From: an uncultured Clostridium sp.
Lineage (GTDB): Bacteria > Bacillota > Clostridia > Christensenellales > CAG-138
Length of the DNA: 64,000 bases
Assembly (NCBI GenBank): GCA_900542285.1
Contig: UQNF01000002.1
Span: 1 to 64,000 of the forward strand
Direction: 5' to 3'
Shown here: positions 9,243 through 17,495 of the stretch, piece by piece
Layout of the letters: each line of letters starts with the position of its first letter
Numbering within the stretch: position 1 is the first letter of the stretch
The notes under the pieces: model-generated
What the model was told of the DNA's origin: nothing
Databases searched by the model: none
What the model saw: only the letters and a program-made list of their open reading frames with translations
Made by a program: the position numbers and the translations under genes

Positions 9243-9665
9243 ATGTATCAGGCAACCAATAAGATCGCAAGAACCTTTGACAGGGAAGGCATCAAGTACA
9301 CCACCAACACGCTGAGCAGCGGATCCAGCTATGTTTCCGCGTCCTTCACCGGCGACAACGCAAAGGGTGTTGACGTCTCTTTCCTTTCCTCCGATAACGA
9401 CAATGACGTGTCCGTTCGTGCATTCTCCGTAGTTAAGTTTTCCGAAGCCAAGATACCCGCAATGATACTGCTGGCGAATCAGCTCAACAACAAGTATCGT
9501 TTTGTCAAGTTCACTGTGGATACCGATGACCAGGATCTGAACGTGGAATATGATTTCCCGGAGAAAACCGATGACGTTGGAAGGACCGCAGTCGAGCTGT
9601 TCTGGCGTTTTGCCAAGATCATCGACGAGGCATATCCCCAGATGATGAAGACCCTCTGGTCCTAA
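9243..9665 (+). CDS. YbjN-like small soluble protein
   Basis: A 140-residue acidic cytoplasmic protein without signal or membrane segments. Alternating strands, the long helix around AMILLANQLNNKYRF and the C-terminal helix FWRFAKIIDEAYPQMM recall the YbjN (type III secretion chaperone-like) fold, members of which appear in many Clostridia with no known function. A strong GGAGG precedes the ATG. It is monocistronic, between its own promoter and a terminator. Family assignment is tentative. Confidence 0.55.
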   Translation: MYQATNKIARTFDREGIKYTTNTLSSGSSYVSASFTGDNAKGVDVSFLSSDNDNDVSVRAFSVVKFSEAKIPAMILLANQLNNKYRFVKFTVDTDDQDLNVEYDFPEKTDDVGRTAVELFWRFAKIIDEAYPQMMKTLWS

Positions 9666-9707
9666 CAGGCTGAACGCCGGGTTACGGGACAATATTTAAC
9701 GTATCGA

Positions 9708-9744
9708 AGGCCGTGTGCATCGTCAAGCAAAAGCACACGGCCTT
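9708..9744 (+). terminator. Rho-independent terminator after the YbjN-like gene
   Basis: The arms AAGGCCGTGTGC and GCACACGGCCTT enclose a short A-rich loop and end in TTTTCG. The structure lies about 45 bp past the preceding stop. Coordinates are accurate to a base or two. Confidence 0.75.
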
Positions 9745-9772
9745 TTCGCTTTGCTTTGGAGGTACGCACGGA

Positions 9773-10288
9773 ATGAGCGAACAAAGGGCAAATGAAGGTT
9801 CAAAACCCAAGCTGTGGAAATGGGTGCGGATTCCTTTGATAATACTGCTTGGCGCTGTCTTGCTGCTGAACCTTTTATGGTTTGGCTGGCGGCATATCGC
9901 ATACTCTCGTTACGACGGCGGAATGACGAGGACGGAGATGTCATCGGCGCTGTTCCCGAGCTACGCCGCAAAGGATGAAGACGGATTTGATTATTCCGTC
10001 AAGTATCCGGATTACCTGTCGGTCACCGGCAACCTGGCGGTGGGCTTCCCGGGAACGGAGGAAAACCCCTTTACCGATGGGCTTATCATATGGCCGAAGC
10101 TGTTCGGAGGATATGAATACGGCGTAATGCTGAACTCCAAGGAGACGGATTCGAACGGCTATATGTTCTACATCGATGAGCAGGGAAATGCGATAGACGA
10201 GGAATACCGCCCCGTTGCGGAGCGTTACAGCGATGTGATCGCCGAACTTTTATCAAGAGCCGGGAATCGCTGGACGCTTGACGAGTAG
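9773..10288 (+). CDS. Membrane-anchored protein of unknown function
   Basis: A 171-residue protein not recognised. A short charged N-terminus, one membrane segment (about residues 17-37, rich in Leu/Ile) and an extracytoplasmic domain of about 130 residues fit an N-in, C-out anchor. The outer domain has several Tyr/Asp-rich strands. The ATG at 9773 follows GGAGG; a longer frame starting at 9713 would begin inside the upstream terminator. A terminator follows at 10321. Confidence 0.6.
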   Translation: MSEQRANEGSKPKLWKWVRIPLIILLGAVLLLNLLWFGWRHIAYSRYDGGMTRTEMSSALFPSYAAKDEDGFDYSVKYPDYLSVTGNLAVGFPGTEENPFTDGLIIWPKLFGGYEYGVMLNSKETDSNGYMFYIDEQGNAIDEEYRPVAERYSDVIAELLSRAGNRWTLDE

Positions 10289-10320
10289 TCAAATCATCTG
10301 CGGTTTCCTATAAGTGTATG

Positions 10321-10366
10321 AAAAAAGTTATCCGAAAGAGGGAATGCTTCTTTGGATAACTTTTTT
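10321..10366. terminator. Terminator between convergent genes
   Basis: AAAAAAGTTATCC pairs with GGATAACTTTTTT around a 20-base loop. It works in both orientations: T-tracts occur on each strand. Confidence 0.85.
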
Positions 10367-10460
10367 GTTTTTTCTCTTCTGTTCTTTTGTTTATTTCCGT
10401 ATCTGTCGATGATTCGCCGTTATGTTCGGCATCGTATCGCCGGGCACGGTTCAATTCGCT

Positions 10461-11042
10461 TTATGAATCCTTGTGCTGAAGCTTTTTCTTTAGAACAAGC
10501 GCAAGGATAACTCCGGCTATGATGAATAATCCGCCTACCGCCATCATGGCGTATGAGATGTAAATCACCGGCGATCCGAACGAGCCGACGCTAACATCAA
10601 TGGGCGAGGAAAGCGGAAAGCTTCCAAATTGGTCGACAATATCCGTGAACTTATTTATCATGGAGCCGGCAATGAAATATGCCAGAAGTCCGAGCCCGAG
10701 AATAAACACACCGCCGATCCCGAGGTATACGCCCGTAAGCCAGCCGTACCTTCTGATTATCCTCGTAACAAAGTTCGGCATGGATTCGGGTTTACTCTCG
10801 TTTGAATGCTGCTCCCGGATGGGTTCTGCTGTGAATTCCTCCTCATCATCCTCCGACAGCAGCCAATCGGTCGTTACGCCGAATATCTGCGCAAGGCGTG
10901 AGAGCTTGTTCACCTCCGGCAATGCGTCGCCGGTTTCCCATTTGCTGACTGCCTGCCTTGAAACGTTCAGCAGCTCTGCCAGATTCTCCTGAGACAGCCC
11001 TGCTTTCCTTCTGCAATAAATAATCTTTTCATTGAGCTTCAT
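10461..11042 (-). CDS. XRE-family regulator with two C-terminal membrane helices
   Basis: A 193-residue protein. An N-terminal helix-turn-helix of the Cro/C1 type (residues 3-57, with LSQENLAELLNVSRQAVSKWE) is followed by an acidic linker. Two hydrophobic segments (about residues 100-126 and 160-185) come next, then a basic tail. Membrane-anchored XRE proteins are common in Clostridia and are thought to sense the envelope. The ATG at 11042 has AGGAGG upstream. A 16-bp palindrome 25 bp upstream may be its own operator. Confidence 0.85.
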   Translation of the reverse strand: MKLNEKIIYCRRKAGLSQENLAELLNVSRQAVSKWETGDALPEVNKLSRLAQIFGVTTDWLLSEDDEEEFTAEPIREQHSNESKPESMPNFVTRIIRRYGWLTGVYLGIGGVFILGLGLLAYFIAGSMINKFTDIVDQFGSFPLSSPIDVSVGSFGSPVIYISYAMMAVGGLFIIAGVILALVLKKKLQHKDS

Positions 11043-11067
11043 ACTATATGCCTCCTGCAATTAATAC

Positions 11068-11083
11068 TGGGGACTTATCCCCA
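11068..11083 (-). promoter_or_regulatory. Perfect palindrome upstream of the XRE membrane regulator
   Basis: TGGGGA-CTTA-TCCCCA lies 25 bp before the XRE start codon. Its position and symmetry fit an autoregulatory operator; binding by this protein is inferred. Confidence 0.4.
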
Positions 11084-11558
11084 TGACGCCCTCGTCACGC
11101 TCATATAATGCCATATCAGCCGTGGGAATGCTATCAAGCTTGGCTGGAAAATCCGCAACCGACGGTTGCATAAGCCCAAAAAACGCATGTTTTTTCAAAT
11201 ATCAGCGCCTGTACCGCCATTCCGGAGCCCGATATTCGGCAATAAAGCTTTCCTCCTAAACGGACTTCCATAGACCTGTTCAAACCGATAGTACACGGAC
11301 GGATAATGAACCATAATACTCATTATGTAATATGCAGGTTCGCTTATGCGCAGAACGGCGCAATTCGGTTCGCTCGGCAGCCATTATATCATAAGACACA
11401 GCATTCGGGAAAGACCCAAATGCCGTTCCGTGCACGCAATGCTGCTCCAAATTGACCTTACAAGGCCGCTCTCCCGACAAGACCGCCGCACATTCGGTTC
11501 ATGAGTCCGACAGCCGCCTCTTTGCACAAAATATGCCGAAATTTAATCAATTTACGCC
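11084..11558. other. Intergenic region without convincing genes
   Basis: About 475 bp between the XRE gene and the zapA promoter. Only short out-of-context frames occur and none has a ribosome-binding site or recognisable protein. I see no RNA gene. Confidence 0.5.
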
Positions 11559-11588
11559 TTGCTATTCCGGGCGTATCTGTGCTATAAT
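11559..11588 (+). promoter_or_regulatory. Promoter of zapA
   Basis: TTGCTA at 11559-11564 and a perfect TATAAT at 11583-11588 are 18 bp apart, 30 bp before the start codon. Confidence 0.7.
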
Positions 11589-11618
11589 GATTTTGAATAA
11601 TCGGCAGGGTGGTGCGCT

Positions 11619-11939
11619 ATGGATAAGATAAGGACTAAGGTTACTCTCGCAGGACAAAACTTCTATGTCACCGGGAACGGCGACGAGGAATATGTAAAGC
11701 AGCTTGAACAGATGGTGAATGCACGCATTCATGAGGTAAGCGAGGTTTATCCGAGCCTCGGTGCGAATCATTGCGCACTGCTTGCGATGCTGAATCTGGC
11801 TGATGAGTATATGCAGCTCAAGAACAGCACAGAGCAGATAGACGCCAAGCTTGCACAGCTCAGGGGTATGCCCCGTATCGGAAGTCAGGCGCAGAAGAGC
11901 GCTTCCTCCGCCCGACAGGACGAACCGGTCGGCGTTTGA
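11619..11939 (+). CDS. zapA: Cell division protein ZapA
   Basis: A 106-residue ZapA. The N-terminal strand region (RTKVTLAGQNFYVTG) and the following helix with the YVKQLEQMVNARI pattern match the family globular head. The second half is a coiled coil (ALLAMLNLADEYMQLK onward) with a disordered tail. ZapA cross-links FtsZ filaments at the division ring. It stands in front of the U32 peptidase gene, a common pairing in Clostridia together with mutS2 downstream. Confidence 0.9.
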   Translation: MDKIRTKVTLAGQNFYVTGNGDEEYVKQLEQMVNARIHEVSEVYPSLGANHCALLAMLNLADEYMQLKNSTEQIDAKLAQLRGMPRIGSQAQKSASSARQDEPVGV

Positions 11940-12043
11940 CACCGGCGCTGCCTGATATGGAATTACTGACCCCGTTGCGGCTTTATTAAGTGTGCGATGG
12001 GGCTTTATTCTGCCCACAATAAATAATACGAATTGGAGAGATT

Positions 12044-14143
12044 ATGGAACTCCTTTCCCCGGCAGGCGGTATGGACTGCCTTGTTGCCGCCGTGCAGAAC
12101 GGAGCGGATGCCGTTTATTTCGGCGGCGGAAGCTTCAATGCAAGGCGCTTTGCGAATAATTTCTGCGGCGATGAGCTGACCCGCGCGGTGGATTACTGCC
12201 ACGAACGGGGAGTACGCAGCTATATAACGTTAAATACCCTGCTGTTCAACAGGGAGCTTTCGTCTGCTTTGGATTTTGCGGCGGAACTTTACCGGATAGG
12301 CGTTGATGCCGTTCTGGTGCAGGATCTCGGCCTTGCAGGACTGATAAAACAGCAGCTCCCCGGTCTGATCCTTCATGCCAGCACCCAGATGGGCATTCAC
12401 GACCTTGGCGGGCTTGAATACTGCCGTGATATGGGTCTGACACGCGCCGTGCTCGCCAGGGAGGTCAGCATGGAGCGGATTGAATTCCTTGCAAAAAACA
12501 GCGATATAGAGATAGAGACCTTCGCTCACGGTGCGCTGTGCATGAGCTTTTCCGGGAGCTGTCTGTATTCGTCAATGTCCGGCGAACGCAGCGGCAACCG
12601 CGGCACCTGCGCCCAGCCCTGCCGCAAGCGCGCCTGCGTTTCGGGGCGTCCGGGGGAAAACGATTTCTGCCTGTCGCCAAACGATATTTCGATGCTGGAA
12701 CAGCTTCCGGCGCTGCAAAGAGCCGGAGTTGCCTGCGTAAAGATTGAGGGAAGGATGAAGAAGAGCGAGTATGTCGCCACCGTTACCCGCTGCTATCGTG
12801 CCGCTATCGACGGTGCGGAGGGAAAGGAGCTTAGGAGGATGCAGGGCGAGCTGTTCGAGCTGTTCAACAGGGGCAGCTTCAGCACATCGCATCTCTACGG
12901 CGATTCCGTGCGGACGGATAGGGTGGGTTCAAGCAAGCCAGGCCGTGAGCTGGTGACGCTTGCACAAAGGAGCGTCGAGGGCGAAAACATCAGGCGGGCC
13001 GTGGATTTTTCATTGAAGCTCTCCGTGGGCGAACCTGCGGCGTTGACCGCTCGGTTTTCGGACGGATCAGGCTTGACGGAGCATTTCGGCGCTGTCGTTC
13101 AGCGTGCCAATAAGCCGCAGACTGCCGAAACCTATGAACAAAGGCTTGCAAAGCTCGGCTGCTATCCGCTCGAAATGGGAAAGTGCAGAGTGGAGATGGA
13201 TGAATACTGCTATCTGTCTGCGGCGGAGCTGAACGCGCTCAGAAGGGAAGCATGCGATGCGCTGTTGAATTCGCTTCATGTAAGGAATGAGGTTCCGAAT
13301 TACGCTTTCCCGTATCTTTCGGAAGGGAAACCGACTGCACAGCCCCAAAATAGTATCATCTACGCAAGAGTCCGTACTGCGGCGGAGGCAGGCTTGGCAT
13401 TCGGCGCAGGAGCGGAATATGTCGGCATAGAGCCTTTAGCCTTCTCCGAAGCCGAGCTTGCGGCGCTGAAGTCATTGGGCAGACCCGAAGGGCTGATACT
13501 AATACTTCCGAATGTGCTTATCACGGACGAAGCGCAGGCGAAGGCAAAGGCGTTTTTGGAAAGCGGCGTATTCTGCGGCGTCGAGACAAATAATATAGGT
13601 CAATGGCGGCTTGGCACGGAGCTTCCTGTACGCATAGCCGGAATAGGCATGAATGCCATGAACTCAGCCACGATGGATGAGCTTGTCCGCTTTGGGTTTG
13701 ACTATATCATTCCATCGCAGGAGCTGACGGCGGTCCAGACGGAGGAGCTTTGCAGGCGTCACGGGGATAGAATCCTGCTGCTCGTTCACGGAAGGGTACC
13801 GCTGATGCAGCTTCTTCACTGCCCGGTAAAGGAGCATATGGGCTGCCGGAACTGCGGCGGCAGCGCAGGAACCGTCACCGACGAAGCCGGAAGGCAGTTT
13901 CCGCTCGTCAATACACGCTTTTCCTCCGGCTGCCTTGTACGGATGCTGAATTGCAGCAGTACGGATTTGATCGATATTTACGGTAAGCTCCCCTCCTGCC
14001 GGGGTTTTGTGCTGAGCTTTATCGGAGAGAAGGAGGAAGCCGTGCCCGAACGCATTTCGGCGCTTTACAGGGCTATGGATGGCGGGGCGGTCTCCCAGCT
14101 TCCCGGAGGCACAAGGGGGCATTGGAACAGAAAGGTCGACTAA
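12044..14143 (+). CDS. U32-family peptidase / RlhA-like protein with DUF3656
   Basis: A 699-residue protein. The N-terminal TIM-barrel-like U32 domain begins MELLSPAGGMDCL and carries the family signature ETFAHGALC, then SGRCL-like SGSCLYSS and the cysteine-rich NRGTCAQPCR. The second half is the extra collagenase-like/DUF3656 region and ends with a CxxC-type NCGG cluster. Related E. coli RlhA hydroxylates 23S rRNA using iron-sulphur chemistry, so an RNA-modifying role is as likely as proteolysis. It lies 104 bp after zapA and 38 bp before mutS2. Confidence 0.88.
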   Translation: MELLSPAGGMDCLVAAVQNGADAVYFGGGSFNARRFANNFCGDELTRAVDYCHERGVRSYITLNTLLFNRELSSALDFAAELYRIGVDAVLVQDLGLAGLIKQQLPGLILHASTQMGIHDLGGLEYCRDMGLTRAVLAREVSMERIEFLAKNSDIEIETFAHGALCMSFSGSCLYSSMSGERSGNRGTCAQPCRKRACVSGRPGENDFCLSPNDISMLEQLPALQRAGVACVKIEGRMKKSEYVATVTRCYRAAIDGAEGKELRRMQGELFELFNRGSFSTSHLYGDSVRTDRVGSSKPGRELVTLAQRSVEGENIRRAVDFSLKLSVGEPAALTARFSDGSGLTEHFGAVVQRANKPQTAETYEQRLAKLGCYPLEMGKCRVEMDEYCYLSAAELNALRREACDALLNSLHVRNEVPNYAFPYLSEGKPTAQPQNSIIYARVRTAAEAGLAFGAGAEYVGIEPLAFSEAELAALKSLGRPEGLILILPNVLITDEAQAKAKAFLESGVFCGVETNNIGQWRLGTELPVRIAGIGMNAMNSATMDELVRFGFDYIIPSQELTAVQTEELCRRHGDRILLLVHGRVPLMQLLHCPVKEHMGCRNCGGSAGTVTDEAGRQFPLVNTRFSSGCLVRMLNCSSTDLIDIYGKLPSCRGFVLSFIGEKEEAVPERISALYRAMDGGAVSQLPGGTRGHWNRKVD

Positions 14144-14181
14144 GGAACATAGCATAAAGGTTTAGAAGGATAAAAAGATAA

Positions 14182-16548
14182 ATGATTACAGAAAGAGTAT
14201 TAAAGGTTCTTGAATATGATAAGATGCTCGCCAAGCTCCGCCTGCACTGCGGCTGCTGCGTGAGCAGAGAGATGGCGGATGAACTGCGTCCGCTGACGGA
14301 ATTGGATGATGTGAGTGCGGAGCTGAAGCTGACCGCCGAGGCGGAGAGCCGCTATCTGCGCACCGGCTATTCACCCGTGGACGATTTCCCGGATGTGCGC
14401 TCAACTCTGAAGCGGCTGAACGCTGCGCTGTATCTGAACTGCGAGGAGCTTTTGAACATAGGCAAATGCCTCAAGGCCATCAGGGTCTGCCGTGAGCAGC
14501 TTGCGGCCGTCTCGGAATCCGATGACGACTCCGCAATGGGGCTTGCGAATCTGGCTTCGGGGCTTATCTCCCACCAGTATATCGAGGAGGAGATACAACG
14601 CTGCGTGCTGTCCGAGGATGAGCTTTTCGACGGCGCGTCGCCCGCCCTTGCAAGGATACGCCGAAATAAGCGCATTGCCAACGAGCGTGTTCGTGAAAAG
14701 CTCAACAGCATTATCCGTTCCTCCACGCTGTCCAAATACCTTCAGGATCCCATCATAACCATCAGGAACGGCAGGTTCGTCGTCCCGGTAAAGCAGGAAT
14801 ACCGCGCCAATATCCCTGGGCTCATCCATGACCAGTCCGGCAGCGGCCAGACCCTTTTCATCGAACCGACGGCAGTGGTGGAGCTTGGAAACGAATTCAA
14901 AAAGCTTGTGATAGAGGAGCAGGCGGAGGTCGAACGCATACTTACCGAGCTTACCGCGATGATAAAGCCCTCTGCGAACGATATCTATACCGATTTGATG
15001 ACGCTGGGCAGGATAGACCTCATCTTTGCCAAGGCCAAGCTTGCCAAGGAATACCGCGCGGTACAGCCCAAGCTCAATTCTGAGGGCAGGCTGCGCATAG
15101 TCAAGGGCAGGCATCCGTTGATACCGGGCTTCCGTGTGGTCCCCATCGATGTGTGGCTGGGTACGGAGTTTACTACCCTCATCATCACCGGCCCGAATAC
15201 AGGCGGCAAGACCGTAACGCTAAAGACCATCGGACTGTTTACGCTCATGGCACAGGCAGGCATGTTCGTGCCTGCAAATGTCGGCACGGAGCTTTCGGTG
15301 TTTGAAAGCGTGTTCGCGGACATAGGCGATGAGCAGAGCATAGAGCAGTCCCTCTCCACCTTCTCCAGCCATATGAAGAATATCGTCGGCATACTGGACG
15401 AGGCGGACGATCGCTCACTGGTGCTTATCGATGAGCTGGGCGCAGGTACCGACCCGATCGAGGGTGCGGCGCTTGCGATGAGCATACTCGACGAGCTGCA
15501 CGGAAGGGGCTGCTATACGGCGGCGACAACCCATTACAGCGAGATAAAGGCATTTGCGCTCACACGCTGCGGCATGGAGAACGCATCCATGGAGTTCGAT
15601 GTGGATAAGCTTGCGCCCACATACAGGCTGTTCATCGGCATTCCCGGCAAGTCCAACGCATTTGAGATAAGCTCACGCCTTGGCATCAGCGACTCAATAA
15701 TCGAGAACGCAAGGAGCTATCTCAAGAAGGAGGATACCGATTTCGAGGCCGTCATATCCGACGCCGAACGCAAGAGGATCCGCGCCGAGGAGGAGATGGA
15801 ACAGGCGGAGCAGGCAAGGCTGGAGCATGAAAAGCTTAGGGCGGAGCTTGAAGTCGAGAGGGCGAAGCTGGAGCGTGAACGGCAGGAGATGAAGCTCAAG
15901 GCGCGCGAGGAGGCAAGGGCGATCGTCGAGAGGGCAAGGCGCGAGATGGAGCAGCTGATAGTTGAGATACGCTCCATCAAGAGCATCGATCAGCGTGCTG
16001 CCGACAGGGTAATTCAGCAGCAGCGCGATACACTCCGTGCCAAGGAAGGTGAGCTTGCGGAGGATCTTCCCATGCTTCGCACAAGCGACGGCAAGCCTCC
16101 CAAGAGCGTATTCCCGGGCCAGAGCGTAAAGGTGCTGAGCCTCGATAAGACCGGTACGGTGCTGACCAAGCCCGATAAAAACGGAGAGGTCAGCGTGCAG
16201 CTCGGCATTATCAAAATGAAGGTACGGCTCGATGATATCCGTCCGGTCAAGGATACGGCAAGCGAAACATCGAGCAGAAAGGTCGAATACAACCCTGCCG
16301 CCACCGTGGGGCTGGAGCTGGATATTCGCGGAATGCTCGTTGATGAAGCCAAGCCCATTGTGGACAGATACCTGTATTCTGCGAAGCAGCAGGGCCTTAC
16401 CGAGGTCAACATCATCCACGGCAAGGGGACCGGCGCACTGCGTGCAGGCATTCAGGAGTATCTGAAGCACCACAGCCTTTGCAAATCATTCCGCAACGGA
16501 AACTACGGCGAGGGAGATTACGGAGTTACGGTCGTTACGATTAAGTAG
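14182..16548 (+). CDS. mutS2: Endonuclease MutS2
   Basis: A 788-residue MutS2, full length. The core and clamp region is followed by the ABC-type ATPase with Walker A GPNTGGKTVTLKT and the signature DELGAGTDPIEG. A long Glu/Arg-rich coiled coil (about residues 510-620), a small KOW-like region, and the C-terminal Smr nuclease domain (LDIRGMLVDEAKP, then IIHGKGTGALR) follow. MutS2 lacks the mismatch-reading domain; it acts on recombination intermediates and on collided ribosomes. It is probably co-transcribed with the SIMPL gene 36 bp downstream. Confidence 0.97.
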   Translation: MITERVLKVLEYDKMLAKLRLHCGCCVSREMADELRPLTELDDVSAELKLTAEAESRYLRTGYSPVDDFPDVRSTLKRLNAALYLNCEELLNIGKCLKAIRVCREQLAAVSESDDDSAMGLANLASGLISHQYIEEEIQRCVLSEDELFDGASPALARIRRNKRIANERVREKLNSIIRSSTLSKYLQDPIITIRNGRFVVPVKQEYRANIPGLIHDQSGSGQTLFIEPTAVVELGNEFKKLVIEEQAEVERILTELTAMIKPSANDIYTDLMTLGRIDLIFAKAKLAKEYRAVQPKLNSEGRLRIVKGRHPLIPGFRVVPIDVWLGTEFTTLIITGPNTGGKTVTLKTIGLFTLMAQAGMFVPANVGTELSVFESVFADIGDEQSIEQSLSTFSSHMKNIVGILDEADDRSLVLIDELGAGTDPIEGAALAMSILDELHGRGCYTAATTHYSEIKAFALTRCGMENASMEFDVDKLAPTYRLFIGIPGKSNAFEISSRLGISDSIIENARSYLKKEDTDFEAVISDAERKRIRAEEEMEQAEQARLEHEKLRAELEVERAKLERERQEMKLKAREEARAIVERARREMEQLIVEIRSIKSIDQRAADRVIQQQRDTLRAKEGELAEDLPMLRTSDGKPPKSVFPGQSVKVLSLDKTGTVLTKPDKNGEVSVQLGIIKMKVRLDDIRPVKDTASETSSRKVEYNPAATVGLELDIRGMLVDEAKPIVDRYLYSAKQQGLTEVNIIHGKGTGALRAGIQEYLKHHSLCKSFRNGNYGEGDYGVTVVTIK

Positions 16549-16584
16549 AAAAGCCAGGAAGCAGAAAAGCAGAAAGGAAGCCAT

Positions 16585-17241
16585 ATGACAAGGACAATCA
16601 CCGTTAAGGGCGTCGGCAGCTTTAAGGCTAAGCCGGATTACGTCGTTATAGGCATGAACATCGAAGTAAAGGATAAGGATTACGCAAAGGCCGTCGAGAA
16701 TGCGAACAAAAGGATAAGCATCCTCGAACAGACCGTATCCGGCATCGGATTTGACAAGGGGAGCGTTAAGACCACCCGATTCGGCGTCAGTGCGCAATAC
16801 GAAAACAAAAAGGATACAGGGGGGAATTTCAAGCGCGTGTTTGCAGGCTATTCCTGCTCATACGGCTTGAAGCTCGGCTTTGATTTTGACAGCGGACGCC
16901 TTGCCGAAACGCTGACCTCCATTGCCGAATGCGAAGCGGAGCCCATGCTGAATATTTCATTCACCATAAAGGACCCTGCAAATGCAAGAGAGGAGCTGCT
17001 TACGAGCGCAGCAAAAAACGCAAGGCACAAGGCGGAGATACTCTGCGCTGCGTCCGGCGAGGAGCTTGGCAGGCTCATTTCCATAAATTACGACTGGAGC
17101 GAGCCGAACCTTGTTTCAAGGGCGATGTACGATGCCGGTGCGGAATGCATGAGCATGATGAGAAATGCCGTTCCGCAGATGGAGCCCGATGACATCGAGC
17201 TCAGCGATACTGCAGCCTTTGTCTGGGAGATCAGGGACTGA
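16585..17241 (+). CDS. SIMPL (DUF541) domain protein
   Basis: A 218-residue SIMPL/DUF541 protein. The opening ITVKGVGSFKAKPDYVVIG and the central repeated pattern of a four-strand sheet with long helices are typical. Unlike most SIMPL proteins it has no signal peptide, so a cytoplasmic location is expected. The family role is poorly known; some members form ring assemblies or protect against oxidative stress. GGAAG precedes the ATG and a terminator follows. Confidence 0.8.
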   Translation: MTRTITVKGVGSFKAKPDYVVIGMNIEVKDKDYAKAVENANKRISILEQTVSGIGFDKGSVKTTRFGVSAQYENKKDTGGNFKRVFAGYSCSYGLKLGFDFDSGRLAETLTSIAECEAEPMLNISFTIKDPANAREELLTSAAKNARHKAEILCAASGEELGRLISINYDWSEPNLVSRAMYDAGAECMSMMRNAVPQMEPDDIELSDTAAFVWEIRD

Positions 17242-17260
17242 AAGCTTTAGAAACCGATTG

Positions 17261-17299
17261 GGATATGCCTTCTCTTATCAAATGAGAGCGGCATATCCT
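17261..17299 (+). terminator. Terminator after the SIMPL gene
   Basis: GGATATGCC and GGCATATCC form the outer stem, with an inner TCTC/GAGA pairing, followed by TTCTCTTT. Confidence 0.7.
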
Positions 17300-17371
17300 T
17301 CTCTTTATGGGGCATTACGGAAAAATAGAGATAATTGGTTCCGAATTTTCCTATAATTCCGCAAAATTTGC

Positions 17372-17400
17372 TTGCAAGCGGAGCATTATTCGTGTAAAAT
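17372..17400 (+). promoter_or_regulatory. Promoter of the coiled-coil hydrolase gene
   Basis: TTGCAA at 17372-17377 and TAAAAT at 17395-17400 are 17 bp apart, about 95 bp before the start codon. Confidence 0.55.
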
Positions 17401-17495
17401 AAAACTGAGGGACTTTACTCCATTGGTGGGTTATGCCCGAATAAAGAAATAATGCCCGTGCATACGGCTTGCCGGGCTTCATATAGGAGAACGCA

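Noticed and set aside
11280..11480. A 66-codon minus-strand frame upstream of zapA
   Set aside because: No ribosome-binding site, odd composition and no recognisable domain.
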